From contig JACDQM010000095.1 in the NCBI GenBank assembly GCA_015657635.1, forward strand, positions 1 through 64,000: DNA of 64,000 bases, in the 5' to 3' direction. The notes under the pieces are model-generated. The model saw only the letters and a list, made by a program, of their open reading frames with translations, did not search any database and had not been told where the DNA came from. Position numbers and translations under genes: made by a program. The stretch is from Roseateles sp. (GTDB lineage: Bacteria; Pseudomonadota; Gammaproteobacteria; Burkholderiales; Burkholderiaceae_C). Positions 1-11,196 of the stretch are shown here, in pieces. The stretch's first letter is position 1, and each line of letters starts with the position of its first letter.

Positions 1-399
1 GCGGCCGGCATCGGCGTGGGCAATCTGGACCAGATCCGCAGCGAGACGCGGGCCAATGGCGCGGGCAATATCCCCGAGTACGGCACGGTGAAGATCGAGC
101 AGGAGTTCCACGCGCTGCGCAACAACAGCAGCTATGAGCACATCAAGCCTGGCACCAAGTACCCGGCCCTGCTGTTCGAGCATGGGGTGAACGACACGCG
201 TGTGGATGTGTGGATGAGCACCAAGACGGCCACCCGCTTTGTCGCCGCCAATCCCCAGGGCAAGCCGGTGCTGATGCGTCTGGAGTACGACGCCGGCCAC
301 GGTGTGGGCTCCACACGCATCCAGGGTCAGCAGCGGACGGCGGACCGCTGGTCCTTCTTCCTTTGGCAGGCGGGCGTGCCGGGCTTTCAGCCGAAATGA
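1..399 (+). CDS. Prolyl oligopeptidase family serine peptidase, C-terminal part (5' end outside window)
   Basis: The reading frame is open from the first base, so the gene starts before the window and only about 132 residues are visible. The visible part is the end of an S9-family alpha/beta-hydrolase catalytic domain. It contains the Asp loop (GVNDTRV) and, about 35 residues on, the catalytic His in AGHGVGS, in the spacing known for prolyl oligopeptidases. The Ser nucleophile and the propeller domain lie upstream and are not seen. The GTG at 16 is internal to the frame, not a start. The family cleaves short proline-containing peptides; the substrate here cannot be told. Confidence 0.85.
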   Translation, partial: AAGIGVGNLDQIRSETRANGAGNIPEYGTVKIEQEFHALRNNSSYEHIKPGTKYPALLFEHGVNDTRVDVWMSTKTATRFVAANPQGKPVLMRLEYDAGHGVGSTRIQGQQRTADRWSFFLWQAGVPGFQPK

Positions 400-830
400 G
401 GCCCCGTGCCGCCGCCTGGGCGGCGGCTTGATCTGGCCGCAGGCCATCCCCAGGCGGCATTCAAGAGGATTCAGTTCCGAATAGCGACCTGCAACTGGGC
501 TTGCGCGCCTGGTTCCTGATCGGGCCTTGCCTGTTCTTTCTGCTGGGCTCCGGGCTGGGGCGTAGCGCCGGTCTGCGGCGTGCGGACTGCTGGCATCTGG
601 GCTTCTTGATCGCGCTGACGCTGGCGGGCCCAGCCTGAAGGCCTGTGATGCCAAAACCAGGGCCATGATCGGCCTCATGGGCTCGAACTTCCTGTCCGTA
701 GCCATGAGGCCGGCATGCAAACTTGACCGAGGTCAACGCGGCCTCGGTGCGAGTGCTCATCATGCGGAGCATTCACCGCCGCCCGCCCCCGGGCGGTGGG
801 CGGCGTCAGAGCCCAGCGGGAGGTGATTCG
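400..830. other. Intergenic stretch with a possible small hydrophobic reading frame
   Basis: No convincing gene is present. A frame on the plus strand from about 483 to the TGA ending near 638 would encode roughly 50 residues with two hydrophobic stretches (for example AWFLIGPCLFFLLGSGLG). It has no ATG or GTG start, although an AAGAGGA sequence at 463-469 could serve as a ribosome site. It may be a fragment of a small membrane protein or chance. The rest of the stretch precedes the operon that starts at 831. Confidence 0.3.
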
Positions 831-2627
<1,797 letters not shown>

Positions 2628-2646
2628 TGAACCGCGGGAGCCCAGC

Positions 2647-3663
2647 ATGAGCGAGCACACCAAGATCCATCTCGACCGCGCGCATCTGCAGCATCTGTGG
2701 CGGCAGATGCTGCGCATCCGCCGCTTCGAGGCCAAGTGCGTCGAGCTCTACCAGGCGCAGCAGATCCGCGGCTTTCTGCACCTCTACGACGGCGAAGAGG
2801 CGGTGGCGGTGGGTGTGTGCAGCGCGCTGGACCCGGCGCGCGATGCGGTGGTGGCTACCTACCGCGAACATGGCCAGGCACTGGCGCATGGCGTGCCGAT
2901 GGCGCCGCTGATGGCCGAGATGCTGGGCAAGCTGGAAGGCTGCTGCCGCGGCCGCGGCGGCTCCATGCATCTGTTCAGCCGCGCGCAGCGCTTCTTCGGC
3001 GGCAATGCCATCGTCGGCGGCGGCCTGCCGCTGGCCGCCGGCATCGCGATGGCCGACCAGCGCCTGGGCCGCGGCGCGGTGACCGCCTGCTTCTTCGGTG
3101 AAGGCGCGGTCGGCGAAGGCGTGTTCCACGAAACCATGAACCTGGCCGAGCTGTGGAAGCTGCCGGTGCTGTTCGTCTGCGAGAACAACCTCTACGCAAT
3201 GGGCGTGCCGCTGGAAGACAGCGAGGTGGAGACCGAGATCTGGCGCAAGGCCAGCGCCTACCGCATGCCGGCCGAACGCGTTGACGGCATGGACCCGGTG
3301 CAGATGGAAGCCGCGGCGCGGCGCGCGGTGGCGCAGATCCGCGCCGGTGGCGGGCCCTTCTTCCTGGAAGCGCGCACCTACCGCTTCCGCGCGCACTCGA
3401 TGTTCGACACCCAGGCCTACCGGGCGCGCAGTGAGGTGGAAGGCTGGAAGCCGCTGGACCCGCTGGAGCGGCTGCGTGCATGGATGGTGGCCAACCACCA
3501 GCTCAACGACGCCGAGGCTGCTGCCATCGAGGCCGAGGTGGCGGCCGAGATCGCCAGCGCGGTGGCCTTCGCCGAGGCCGGCACGCTGGAGCCGGTGGAC
3601 GAGCTGGAGCGCTTCGTGCTGATGGACCGCGTGGTACAGGACGATGCCGGGGTGGCCGCATGA
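2647..3663 (+). CDS. 2-oxoacid dehydrogenase E1 component, alpha subunit (PdhA/AcoA type)
   Basis: 338 residues. The gene encodes the thiamine-diphosphate-binding half of a heterotetrameric E1 that decarboxylates a 2-oxoacid (pyruvate, acetoin or branched-chain) and transfers the acyl group to lipoyl-E2. The ThDP/magnesium motif is clear: GEGAVGEG near residue 150 followed about 28 residues later by [13 protein letters not shown] and RGRGGSMH are also characteristic of the E1 alpha family. The ATG at 2647, just behind a GGGAG, is chosen over an upstream ATG-less extension. It follows the ligase gene by 19 bases and overlaps the beta-subunit gene by four bases (ATGA), indicating translational coupling. 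Substrate cannot be decided from sequence reading; acetoin dehydrogenase is the main alternative to pyruvate. Confidence 0.9.
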   Translation: MSEHTKIHLDRAHLQHLWRQMLRIRRFEAKCVELYQAQQIRGFLHLYDGEEAVAVGVCSALDPARDAVVATYREHGQALAHGVPMAPLMAEMLGKLEGCCRGRGGSMHLFSRAQRFFGGNAIVGGGLPLAAGIAMADQRLGRGAVTACFFGEGAVGEGVFHETMNLAELWKLPVLFVCENNLYAMGVPLEDSEVETEIWRKASAYRMPAERVDGMDPVQMEAAARRAVAQIRAGGGPFFLEARTYRFRAHSMFDTQAYRARSEVEGWKPLDPLERLRAWMVANHQLNDAEAAAIEAEVAAEIASAVAFAEAGTLEPVDELERFVLMDRVVQDDAGVAA

Positions 3664-4652
3664 GCGCGCCGCTGCGCATCAGCTACCGCGAGGCCTGCCG
3701 CCAGGCCATCCGCGACGCCTTGATCGCCGACCCGCGCTGCTTCGTGATGGGCGAGGACGTGGGCAAGTACGGCGGCTGCTATGCGGTCACCAAGGGCCTG
3801 CTGGAGGAGTTCGGACCGGCGCGCATCGTCGACACGCCCCTGGCCGAGAACGCCTTCACCGGCATCGGCATCGGTGCGGCGCTGGCCGGCCTGCGGCCCA
3901 TCGTCGAGATCATGACCTGCAACTTCAGCCTGCTGGCGCTGGACCAGATCATGAACAACGCTGCCACGCTGCCGCACATGACCGGCGGCCAGTTCGCGGT
4001 GCCGCTGGTGATCCGCATGGCCACCGGCGGCGGCCGCCAGCTGGCGGCGCAGCACTCGCACAGCCTGGAGGGCTGGTTCGCCCATATCCCGGGGCTGAAG
4101 GTGCTGGCACCGGCCACGGTGGAGGATGCGCGCTTCATGCTGGCGGCTGCGCTGGCCGACCCGAACCCGGTGCTGATCTTCGAGCATGTGGTGCTCTACA
4201 ACGGCGAAGGCGAGCTGGACCCGGGCGTGACGGCGGTCGATATCGCGCATGCCAAAGTGCGCCGCACCGGGCGGGACCTGTGCCTGATCACCTACGGCAA
4301 CAGCCTGCCGAAATGCCTGGCGGCCGCCGAGGCGCTGGCGCGCGATGGCGTCGAGGCCGAGGTGATCGATCTGCGCGTGCTGCGGCCGCTGGACCTGCCG
4401 ACCATCATCGAATCCGTCACGCGCACGCGGCGCGTCGTGATCGTCGATGAAGGCTGGAAGAGCGGCTCGATCTCGGCCGAGATCGCGGCCCGGCTGGCCG
4501 AGGATGCGCTGTACGAGCTGGATGCGCCGATCCGGCGCGTGTGCAGCCGCGAGGTGCCTGTGCCCTATGCCGCCCATATGGAAGAGGCGGCGCTGCCGCG
4601 TGTCGACGACATCGTGGCCGCCGCACGCGCGTTGCTGCCAGGCCGGGGCTGA
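3660..4652 (+). CDS. 2-oxoacid dehydrogenase E1 component, beta subunit (PdhB/AcoB type)
   Basis: 330 residues, the transketolase-like pyrimidine-binding and C-terminal domains that pair with the alpha subunit. The conserved stretches [25 protein letters not shown] and HSQSLE-like [10 protein letters not shown] are visible, as is the C-terminal domain around LRVLRPLD and VDEGWKSG. The start overlaps the stop of the alpha gene (ATGA at 3660). Together alpha and beta form the active site at their interface. E2 follows after six bases. No unusual residues were noticed. Confidence 0.9.
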   Translation: MSAPLRISYREACRQAIRDALIADPRCFVMGEDVGKYGGCYAVTKGLLEEFGPARIVDTPLAENAFTGIGIGAALAGLRPIVEIMTCNFSLLALDQIMNNAATLPHMTGGQFAVPLVIRMATGGGRQLAAQHSHSLEGWFAHIPGLKVLAPATVEDARFMLAAALADPNPVLIFEHVVLYNGEGELDPGVTAVDIAHAKVRRTGRDLCLITYGNSLPKCLAAAEALARDGVEAEVIDLRVLRPLDLPTIIESVTRTRRVVIVDEGWKSGSISAEIAARLAEDALYELDAPIRRVCSREVPVPYAAHMEEAALPRVDDIVAAARALLPGRG

Positions 4653-4658
4653 AGCGCG

Positions 4659-5846
4659 ATGGCTGACTTCCTGATGCCCGCGCTGGGCGCCGATATGGAG
4701 ACCGGCAAGGTGGTGCAGTGGCTGGTCAAGCCCGGCGACCGCATCAAGTCGGGCGATGTGGTGGCCGTGGTGGAAACGCACAAGGGCGCCATCGACGTCG
4801 AATGCTTTCTGGATGGCGTGATCGAGAACCTGGTGCCGCTGGACACCGCGCTGCCGGTGGGCGCGGTGCTGGCGCACGTCCGCGGCGCGGCCGACGCGGG
4901 CGCGGCCCCGCCTGCTGCAGCAGCGTCATCTGCGCCAACTGCGGCGCCTCCGCCCGCCGCGCCTGCCGCCACCATTGGGCGTCCTGATTCTGCTGCTGCA
5001 CCCGCGGCCCGTGCACGCGTCAGCCCGGCCGCGCGGCGGCGGGCGCGCGAGCTGGGCCTCGCACCCGACACGCTGGCGGGCCATGGCGCCGACGGCGCGG
5101 TGACGCTGGCGGATGTCGAGGCTGCAGGCGCCACAGCAGGCACAGCGGCGCCTGCGCCGCGCGCAGCCCGCGCCGGCTTCGACCCGGCACAGATGCGCCA
5201 GGCGATCGCCGCGGCAATGAGCCGCTCCAAGCGCGAGATCCCGCACTACTACCTGTCAACCACGGTGGACTTCACCGCGGCGCAGGCCTGGCTGGAGCGC
5301 TACAACGCCGGGCAGCCGCCGGAGCAGCGCCTGCTGCCCGCCGTGCTGCTGCTGAAGGCGGTGGCGCTGGCGCTGCGGCGCTGGCCGCAGCTCAACGGCT
5401 TCTACGAGGGGTCGGCATTCCGACCTGGGCCAGGCATCCACATCGGCTGGGCCATCGCGCTGCGCGGCGGCGGCCTGGTGGCGCCGGCCATCCATGATGC
5501 CGACCGCCTGAGCCTGCCCGAGCTGATGACGGCGCTGCGCGATCTGGTGCAGCGCGCGCGCAGCGGCGGCCTGCGCAGCTCGGAGCTGAGCGACCCAACC
5601 ATCACCGTCACCAGCCTGGGCGAGCGCGGCGCCGAGAGCGTGCTGGGCGTGATCTACCCGCCGCAGGTGGCCATCATCGGCTTCGGCCGCGTGCTGCTGC
5701 GGCCCTGGGTGGTGGACGGCCAGGTGCTGGCGCGCCCGCTGCTGAACCTCAGCCTGGCTGCCGACCACCGCGCCAGCGACGGTCATCTGGGCGGCCAGGC
5801 CCTGGCCCTGATCGACGAAGCGCTGCAGGCGCCCGAATCCCTTTGA
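4659..5846 (+). CDS. 2-oxoacid dehydrogenase E2 component, dihydrolipoyl acyltransferase
   Basis: 395 residues in the standard E2 order. A single lipoyl domain comes first (residues 1-75), with the lipoyl-lysine K42 in VETHKGAIDVE. An Ala/Pro-rich hinge (about 80-115) follows, then a peripheral subunit-binding domain (about 118-150, SPAARRRARELGL). The catalytic acyltransferase domain is last and ends with the diagnostic HRASDG (His about 370). E2 passes the acyl group from the lipoyl arm to CoA. There is no E3 (dihydrolipoamide dehydrogenase) gene in the cluster, so E3 must come from elsewhere. The next gene is an acyl carrier protein, which raises the possibility that the acyl acceptor is ACP rather than, or as well as, CoA. 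That last point is inference. Confidence 0.88.
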   Translation: MADFLMPALGADMETGKVVQWLVKPGDRIKSGDVVAVVETHKGAIDVECFLDGVIENLVPLDTALPVGAVLAHVRGAADAGAAPPAAAASSAPTAAPPPAAPAATIGRPDSAAAPAARARVSPAARRRARELGLAPDTLAGHGADGAVTLADVEAAGATAGTAAPAPRAARAGFDPAQMRQAIAAAMSRSKREIPHYYLSTTVDFTAAQAWLERYNAGQPPEQRLLPAVLLLKAVALALRRWPQLNGFYEGSAFRPGPGIHIGWAIALRGGGLVAPAIHDADRLSLPELMTALRDLVQRARSGGLRSSELSDPTITVTSLGERGAESVLGVIYPPQVAIIGFGRVLLRPWVVDGQVLARPLLNLSLAADHRASDGHLGGQALALIDEALQAPESL

Positions 5847-5862
5847 CTCCGGAGACCCACCG

Positions 5863-6099
5863 ATGAGCCCCGCCGACATCCTTGCCCTGGCCACCGACGT
5901 GCTGGCTGGCATCGCCCCCGAGGCCGATCTGGCCACGGTGGGTGACACCGAAGACCTGCGCGAGGCGCTGGACCTCGACTCGATGGACTTCATGAACTTC
6001 GTGATCGGCCTGCATCAGAAGAGCGGCCGCGAGATCCCGGACGCCGATGCGCCCCGGCTGGCCACGCGTCAGGGCCTGCTGGCCTACTTTGCCGACTGA
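5863..6099 (+). CDS. Stand-alone acyl carrier protein of the dehydrogenase operon
   Basis: 78 acidic residues with the phosphopantetheine attachment serine S40 in the context LDLDSMDFMNFV. This matches the ACP signature DSL/DSM, but Phe-Met-Asn replaces the usual glutamate-rich helix II start, so it is unlike the fatty-acid-synthesis AcpP. The start has a GGAGA ribosome site. It lies 16 bases behind the E2 gene and looks like the last cistron of the operon. Its role is presumably to carry the acyl group made by the E1/E2 complex or by the ligase. Its 3' end overlaps the convergent alkB gene by 16 bases. Confidence 0.8.
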   Translation: MSPADILALATDVLAGIAPEADLATVGDTEDLREALDLDSMDFMNFVIGLHQKSGREIPDADAPRLATRQGLLAYFAD

Positions 6100-7292
6100 G
6101 CGCGCGCCGGCGTCGCAAGCCGGTGCTTGGCCATCAGGCGCTCGCGCTGGCTGGCCTGAAAGTTGATGCGCTTCGGATCGCGCCCGACCACGGCCAGCAG
6201 GCGCTCATCCATCAATTTGAACCACAAGGGCGGGATGTAGGCGATGGTGAACATGCCGAAATAGCCGCTGGGCAGCTGCGGCAGGTTCTCAAAGTGGCGC
6301 AGCGACTGGTAGCGCCGCAGCGGGTGTGCATGGTGGTCTGAGTGGCGCTGCAGATGGAACACCGCCCAGTTGGAGAAGATGTGGTTGCTGTTCCAGGAGT
6401 GGTGCGGCTGGCAGGGCTCGTAGCGGCCATTGGGCAACTGCTGGCGCAGCAGGCCGTAGTGCTCGATGTAGTTGGCCGAACTGAGCTGGAAATTGGCCCA
6501 GAAGGCGGTCGCCAGGATGAAGGGCAGCACCTGCGGCCCGAGCCAGATCATCAGGCCGCCCCACAGCGCCAGCGTGATCAGCGCCGGCTGGAGGATCTCG
6601 TTCTTTAGCGACCAGACCGGCAGGCCCGCCTTCTGCAGCCGCGCGCGTTCAAGCCCCCACGCCCGCCGGAAGGCGCCCGGCATTTCACGCAGCACGAAGC
6701 GGTAGATGGACTCACCCATGCGTGAGGAGGCCGGGTCCAGCGGCGTGGCGACATCGCGGTGATGGCCGCGGTTGTGCTCGATGTAGAAATGGCCGTAGGC
6801 GGTGGTGGCCAGCACCAGCTTGGCCAGCCAGCGCTCCAGCGCCGTTTGCTTGTGGCCCAGTTCATGGCCCAGGTTGATGCAGAAGCCGCCGACCGAGCCG
6901 GTGATGATCACCATCGCCAGCACGCCATGCCAGGGCAGCGGATACGCCGACACGAACCAGACGCAGAAGATGAAGGCCAGCCAGAGGATGGGCAGCAGGG
7001 CATAGGTGATGCGGCGGTAGTAGCGGTCTGCATCCAGCGCCGGCACGGCGGATTCGGGCGGGTTGCTGCGATCGGTGCCCAGCAGCCAGTCGAGCAAGGG
7101 TACGACGCCGTAGAGAAAGGCCACCGGCAGCCACAGCAGCCGCGGGTCGCCGCTCCAGATCAGCAGCGCGGGGCCCAGGGTCACCGAGGCAGGCACCAGC
7201 AGGCTCAGCAGCCAGGCGTAGCGCTTGCGGTCGCGGTAGGGCTCCAGCGGCTCGGGCGGCTTGGTCTCGGGCGATGGCATCGCGAGGCTCAT
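6084..7292 (-). CDS. alkB: Alkane 1-monooxygenase, integral-membrane non-haem di-iron hydroxylase
   Basis: 402 residues. AlkB hydroxylates the terminal carbon of medium-chain n-alkanes in the inner membrane using electrons from rubredoxin. All histidine boxes are present: HELGHK (about residue 137), EHNRGHH followed by VATPLDPASSR, NYIEHYG, and LQRHSDHHAHP (about 315). Several hydrophobic segments fit the six-helix topology. The ATG at 7292 has a good AAGGAG site. No rubredoxin domain is fused and no rubredoxin gene is in the window. The gene is divergent from an AraC-type regulator, a common arrangement for alkane-induced alkB, and its 3' end overlaps the acyl carrier protein gene. Other members of the family act on fatty acids or xylenes, so the substrate is inferred. 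Confidence 0.92.
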   Translation of the reverse strand: MSLAMPSPETKPPEPLEPYRDRKRYAWLLSLLVPASVTLGPALLIWSGDPRLLWLPVAFLYGVVPLLDWLLGTDRSNPPESAVPALDADRYYRRITYALLPILWLAFIFCVWFVSAYPLPWHGVLAMVIITGSVGGFCINLGHELGHKQTALERWLAKLVLATTAYGHFYIEHNRGHHRDVATPLDPASSRMGESIYRFVLREMPGAFRRAWGLERARLQKAGLPVWSLKNEILQPALITLALWGGLMIWLGPQVLPFILATAFWANFQLSSANYIEHYGLLRQQLPNGRYEPCQPHHSWNSNHIFSNWAVFHLQRHSDHHAHPLRRYQSLRHFENLPQLPSGYFGMFTIAYIPPLWFKLMDERLLAVVGRDPKRINFQASQRERLMAKHRLATPARAQSAK

Positions 7293-7305
7293 GGCTTGTC
7301 TCCTT

Positions 7306-7346
7306 GTGTTTGCCGCAGTCTGGCCGCAGCGCCTGCGCGCAAACAC
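7306..7346. promoter_or_regulatory. Inverted repeat in the alkB/araC-type intergenic region, possible operator
   Basis: The 93-base gap between the divergent alkB and regulator genes contains an exact 8-base inverted repeat: GTGTTTGC at 7306-7313 and GCAAACAC at 7339-7346, centres about 33 bases apart. This placement suits a regulator that controls both genes. No footprint or family consensus was available, so the assignment is inference. Confidence 0.35.
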
Positions 7347-7385
7347 CGAGGCAGGTGGCAAGCTATCGTCATAAAGTGACAAGCG

Positions 7386-8485
7386 ATGCCGCCCTCCAAA
7401 CGAACTCCCCCGCCGGCCGACACCGTCCCTGAGGCGGCACTGCCCGTGACGGCGGCCAAGGTTCACCCCACCTATGCGCGCCTGCTGTGCATGTTGTTGC
7501 GCAACCTGGGGGCTGATGTGGAGCGCAGCCTGGCCGCGGCTGGCCTGAGCTGGGCCGAACTGGCGGTGCGGGAGCAGATGCTGGACTTCGCCGTCGTGCA
7601 TCAGCTGGTGCTGGCGGCGCTGGCGGCCAGTGAGCGGCCGGCGCTGGGTCTGGGCCTGGGCCAGATGGCGCAGATCTCAGCCCATGGCGCGCTGGGGTAT
7701 TCGATGGTGGCGAGCCGCGATCTGCGCCAGGCTTTGGAGACGGTGGCTCGATTCGCCAGCCTGCGCAACGGCTTGCTGCGCTTCGAGCTGCAGGAAGACG
7801 CCGTGCAGGCCGTGCTGCAGGTGCATGAGTGCTGCGATCTCGGCCAGGCGCGCGGCTTTGTGCTGGAGATGGTGCTGGGCACGGCACTGCGCCTGATGGA
7901 ATCGGTGGTGGGGCATCGTGTGCCGGGCTTGCGCATCGAGCTGCCTTTCGCTCAATCCGCCGACCCACGCTGGCTGGCGCAGCTGCGTCAGCTCTTCGAC
8001 GGCCGCTCACGTTTGACGCGCCGATGCTGGCCTTTCATCTGGCCCCGGCGATGCTGAGCCTGCCCTGCCTGACGGCCGATCCTCGCGCCTACGAGGCGGC
8101 CCGGCAGGACTGCGAACGCGAGCTGGCGCAGGCGCGTGGCGTGCCGGGGCCCTGGACCTTGCGGGTGCAGCGGCTGCTGCTGCAACGCACGCCGGGCGAG
8201 CCCTTCGCCGGCGTGGCCGAGGCGGCCGCGCACTGCCATGTGTCGGTGCGGACCTTGATCCGGCACCTGCGCCTGGAAGGCGGCAGCTATCAAGCGGTGC
8301 TGGACGGCGTGCGCCAGGAACAGGCCTTGCGCGCGCTGCGCCAGGGCAAGGACTCGGTTGAAGAGATCGCCGCAGCGCTGGGCTTTGAGGACACGTCCAA
8401 CTTCAGTCGCACCGTCAGGCGCTGGTTCGGCCTCACGCCGACAGCCCTGCGGGCCCGCCTGCGAGGGGACAGCGTTTCTCGCTGA
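7386..8485 (+). CDS. AraC-family transcriptional regulator, interrupted by an apparent frameshift
   Basis: Two overlapping frames together form one AraC-type regulator of about 366 residues. The first part (from ATG 7386) is the N-terminal ligand-binding region of the arabinose-binding-like family. The second part ends in the DNA-binding domain with two helix-turn-helix units (VSVRTLIRHL, and EEIAAALGFEDTSNFSRTVRRWFGLTP). The frame changes at GACGGCCGCTC, about 8000-8006; one added C restores an uninterrupted protein reading FDG-PLTFDAPMLAFHL. Divergence from alkB suggests it is the alkane-responsive activator of alkB. The break may be a true mutation or a sequencing indel; similar breaks occur elsewhere in the window. 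Confidence 0.8.
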
Positions 8486-8564
8486 GCATGGGCGCATGAG
8501 CCTTCGGCGCTGCGATTGCTGCGTAAGCGAGCAGAAGCCCCATACCGCTTGAAGGAACACCACC

Positions 8565-9596
8565 ATGTCTGTCTTTGCCACCCGCTTGGTCCTGGCTGCG
8601 GCCTGCCTGCTGATCTCGGTCGCCGCCCAGGCCAAGGAGGCCCCTGAGCCCTTTGCGCTGCAGCCCGGCGCCGAGCTGACGGCTGGCACGGAAAGCACGC
8701 TCGATTGGGGCAATAGCGCGGCCTTCAAGGGCGTGCGCCGCGTCGTGGTGCCGGAGTTCAGCATCGAGTTCCTGCAAGGCAATGCCGCTGGCAGCAGCGC
8801 TGGCAAGGCCTCGGTGGCGCAGCAATGGCGACTCGAAGGCGTGGGGCCAGCCGAGTTCCAGGCCATCACCGACGCCGCCTACGCCCAGCTGCTGACCACC
8901 TTGCAGGCGGCCGGCTTCGAGGTGGTGGGCGCCGAGGCGATGCGGGCCCATCCGGCCTTCGCCAAGATGCAGGCCCAGGGCAAGCCCAGCGGCCACGCCA
9001 CCGGCGCCGGCCTGGCCATGGCGCCTGCCGGCCTGCTCGTGATGCCGCTGGGTACGGTGGGCCAGCGTAGCGACGGCGGCGCTCTCGGCGGCGCGCTCAA
9101 GACCCTGCAGACCTTCAGCGCCGTGAGCTCGGCGATCAGCGGCGGCTTCGACACGCAGGAGATGGCGCGCGGCCTGGACGCCACCGTGCTGCAGCTGCAC
9201 TTGGCGGTGGACTTCTCGCAGGTCGGCGCCAAGCGCGGCTTCGTGCAGCGCATGAGTGGCAAGGCCGAGGTGTCGGGCAAGGCCCAGCCCTCGATCGCTG
9301 CCGGCGCTCAATTGCGCTTCATGACCCCGGCCACGCAAGGCGCAACGCTGCAGCTGGCACGCCCGCTGCTGCTGCCCGAAGACACATTCAACGGCACGCG
9401 CGAAGCCACCAGCAGCGCCACCAAGACCGCCAATGTGGCCGGCGCGCTGCTGCGCTTTGCCGCCGGTGTCGGCGGCGGCCACGAGACGGTGGAATATGAG
9501 GTCAGCGCCGAGCCCGAGCAGTACAAGCGCCGCCTGATCGAAGGCCTCGGCCAGTTCAACGCCGCCGTGGCGGCCCGGCTGGCGGCGGCGCGCTGA
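8565..9596 (+). CDS. Secreted protein of unknown function
   Basis: 343 residues with a clear Sec signal peptide (LVLAAACLLISVAAQAK, cleavage near residue 23). The start has a GAAGGA ribosome site. The mature protein is rich in Ala and Gly and has no motif I recognise. Near residues 155-165 there is a glycine-rich hydrophobic stretch and near 285-305 another. No cysteine pattern or catalytic triad is apparent. It stands alone between the regulator and the convergent sugar dehydrogenase, so context gives no function. Export to the periplasm is inferred from the signal sequence alone. Confidence 0.65.
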   Translation: MSVFATRLVLAAACLLISVAAQAKEAPEPFALQPGAELTAGTESTLDWGNSAAFKGVRRVVVPEFSIEFLQGNAAGSSAGKASVAQQWRLEGVGPAEFQAITDAAYAQLLTTLQAAGFEVVGAEAMRAHPAFAKMQAQGKPSGHATGAGLAMAPAGLLVMPLGTVGQRSDGGALGGALKTLQTFSAVSSAISGGFDTQEMARGLDATVLQLHLAVDFSQVGAKRGFVQRMSGKAEVSGKAQPSIAAGAQLRFMTPATQGATLQLARPLLLPEDTFNGTREATSSATKTANVAGALLRFAAGVGGGHETVEYEVSAEPEQYKRRLIEGLGQFNAAVAARLAAAR

Positions 9597-9608
9597 GGGC
9601 CGCGCCGC

Positions 9609-10718
9609 TCAAGGTGCCGCCGGCACCACCCGCAGCACGCGCCCCTCCGGGCTGTCCGTCAGCAGATAGATCGCGCCGTCAGGCCCGACGCGCACATCGC
9701 GCAGGCGCTCGCCCAGTTCCTGGAACAGCAGCTCTTGCGGACCCGGCACGCCCTTGCTCATCGGCACGCGGCGCACGCTGCGCTCCACCAGTGCCGAGAC
9801 CAGCAGGCTGCCGCGCCAGGCAGGGAACAAGGCGCCGTCGTACCAGGCCATGCCGGCCGGCGCGATCGACGGCGTCCATTCCACCAAGGGCGGCTGCATG
9901 CCGGGCAGGCTGCGGTAGGGCGTGATGCGGGCGTAGGTGTAGTCGACACCGCCGGTGGTGACGGGCCAGCCGTAGTTGGCGCCGGGCTGGATGCGGTTCA
10001 GCTCGTCGCCGCCGCGCGCGCCATGCTCATGGGAAAACGGCACGCCCTCCGCCACCACCATGCCCTGCGGGTTGCGATGGCCGAGGGTGTAGATCTCGGG
10101 CCGGGCCTCGGGGCGCTTCACAAACGGGTTATCCGCCGGCACGCTGCCATCAGGCCTGATGCGCATCAGTTTTCCCAGATGGGTGTGCAGGCGCTGCGCA
10201 TCGGTGCGCTCCAGATTGCCGTCGCCCATGCCGAACAGCAGGCTGCCGTCCGGCAACCAGGCCATGCGGCCGCCAAAATGCTGCGTGTCGGACTTGGCAG
10301 GCTGCGAGGTGAAGATCGCCTGCACCTGCTGCAACTGGCGGCCATCGAGGCGGGCACTGATCACGCGCAGATGGTTGGCCTCGGGCGTGCCATGCGCAAA
10401 CGACAGCAGCACGCGGCGGTTGTTCGAAAAGTCAGGGTCCAGCAGCACATCGAACAGACCCGCCTGCCCGCGCGCCAGCACCGGCGGCAGGCCGGCTACG
10501 GGCTCGGCGCGCAGTTGCAGTCGGCCATCGGGCCCGGGCTCGATCAGGCGCAGCCGACCCGGCCGCTCGGTCACCAGCAGGGCACCACCGGGCAGAAAGG
10601 CCAGCGACCAGGGATGCACCAGCCCGGTGGCGACGGTCTCGATCCGGTAGCCGGCCGCCTGCGCCGAAGAGAGCGACAAGGCCAGCACACCTGCGAGCAC
10701 AGCGAGCACGTATTTCAT
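9609..10718 (-). CDS. PQQ-dependent aldose sugar dehydrogenase-like protein (YliI family)
   Basis: 369 residues with a signal peptide (MKYVLAVLAGVLALSLSSAQA), hence periplasmic. The body is a six-bladed propeller of the soluble glucose-dehydrogenase fold. Family hallmarks are VHPWSLAFLPGGALLVTERPGRL near the mature N-terminus, LGKLMRIRPDGS, LGHRNPQGM, and GDELNRIQPGANYGWP. Such enzymes oxidise aldose sugars with pyrroloquinoline quinone as cofactor. An alternative ATG nine bases upstream (10727) adds MTI. The start region overlaps the start of the divergent membrane-protein gene. No PQQ synthesis genes are in the window. Confidence 0.82.
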   Translation of the reverse strand: MKYVLAVLAGVLALSLSSAQAAGYRIETVATGLVHPWSLAFLPGGALLVTERPGRLRLIEPGPDGRLQLRAEPVAGLPPVLARGQAGLFDVLLDPDFSNNRRVLLSFAHGTPEANHLRVISARLDGRQLQQVQAIFTSQPAKSDTQHFGGRMAWLPDGSLLFGMGDGNLERTDAQRLHTHLGKLMRIRPDGSVPADNPFVKRPEARPEIYTLGHRNPQGMVVAEGVPFSHEHGARGGDELNRIQPGANYGWPVTTGGVDYTYARITPYRSLPGMQPPLVEWTPSIAPAGMAWYDGALFPAWRGSLLVSALVERSVRRVPMSKGVPGPQELLFQELGERLRDVRVGPDGAIYLLTDSPEGRVLRVVPAAP

Positions 10719-10719
10719 A

Positions 10720-11196
10720 ATGGTCATTATGAGAGTGATCCCCACCCGCAGTTCGCCGTCCGTCCATTGGGCGCGGCACCTGGCCCCGCTGCTGCTGGCC
10801 TGCCTGCTGGCGGCGGCCTGGGGTTCGGTGGTGCAGACGCAATGGAATCTGCAGGCGCTGGTGGGCCTGGGCGTGGACATCCCGGTCATCGAGCGCGCCC
10901 GCGCCACCTGGCAAGACCTGATCAGCTTTGCGCCGGTCTACGCCGGCATCCTGGCCGCCGGCTGGCTGCCGGCGCTGCCGGTGGCCGCCTTTCTGGCACG
11001 CCGCTGGCCGGCCTGGCGCAGCGCGCTGCTGGCGGCGGCCGCCGGCTTCGGCATGGTGGCCGCCGTGCGCGCCATCGACGCGCTAGCACCCATGCCAGTG
11101 TTCATCGATGCCACCCGGCACCTGAGTGGCCTGCTGGCCATGGCCGCAGGCGCCGTGATCGGCGGTTTTGTGTATGCCCGGCTCACAGCCCGCTGA
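10720..11196 (+). CDS. Small integral membrane protein, function unknown
   Basis: 158 residues with about four hydrophobic segments (about 20-38, 68-95, 103-125, 138-155) and a basic N-terminus. I do not recognise a family. Two in-frame ATGs are possible, 10720 and 10729; neither has a good ribosome site. The gene is divergent from the sugar dehydrogenase, and the two start regions overlap within a short palindrome, so one of the two starts may really be further downstream. The frame has normal high-GC coding character through to the TGA at 11196. Confidence 0.6.
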   Translation: MVIMRVIPTRSSPSVHWARHLAPLLLACLLAAAWGSVVQTQWNLQALVGLGVDIPVIERARATWQDLISFAPVYAGILAAGWLPALPVAAFLARRWPAWRSALLAAAAGFGMVAAVRAIDALAPMPVFIDATRHLSGLLAMAAGAVIGGFVYARLTAR

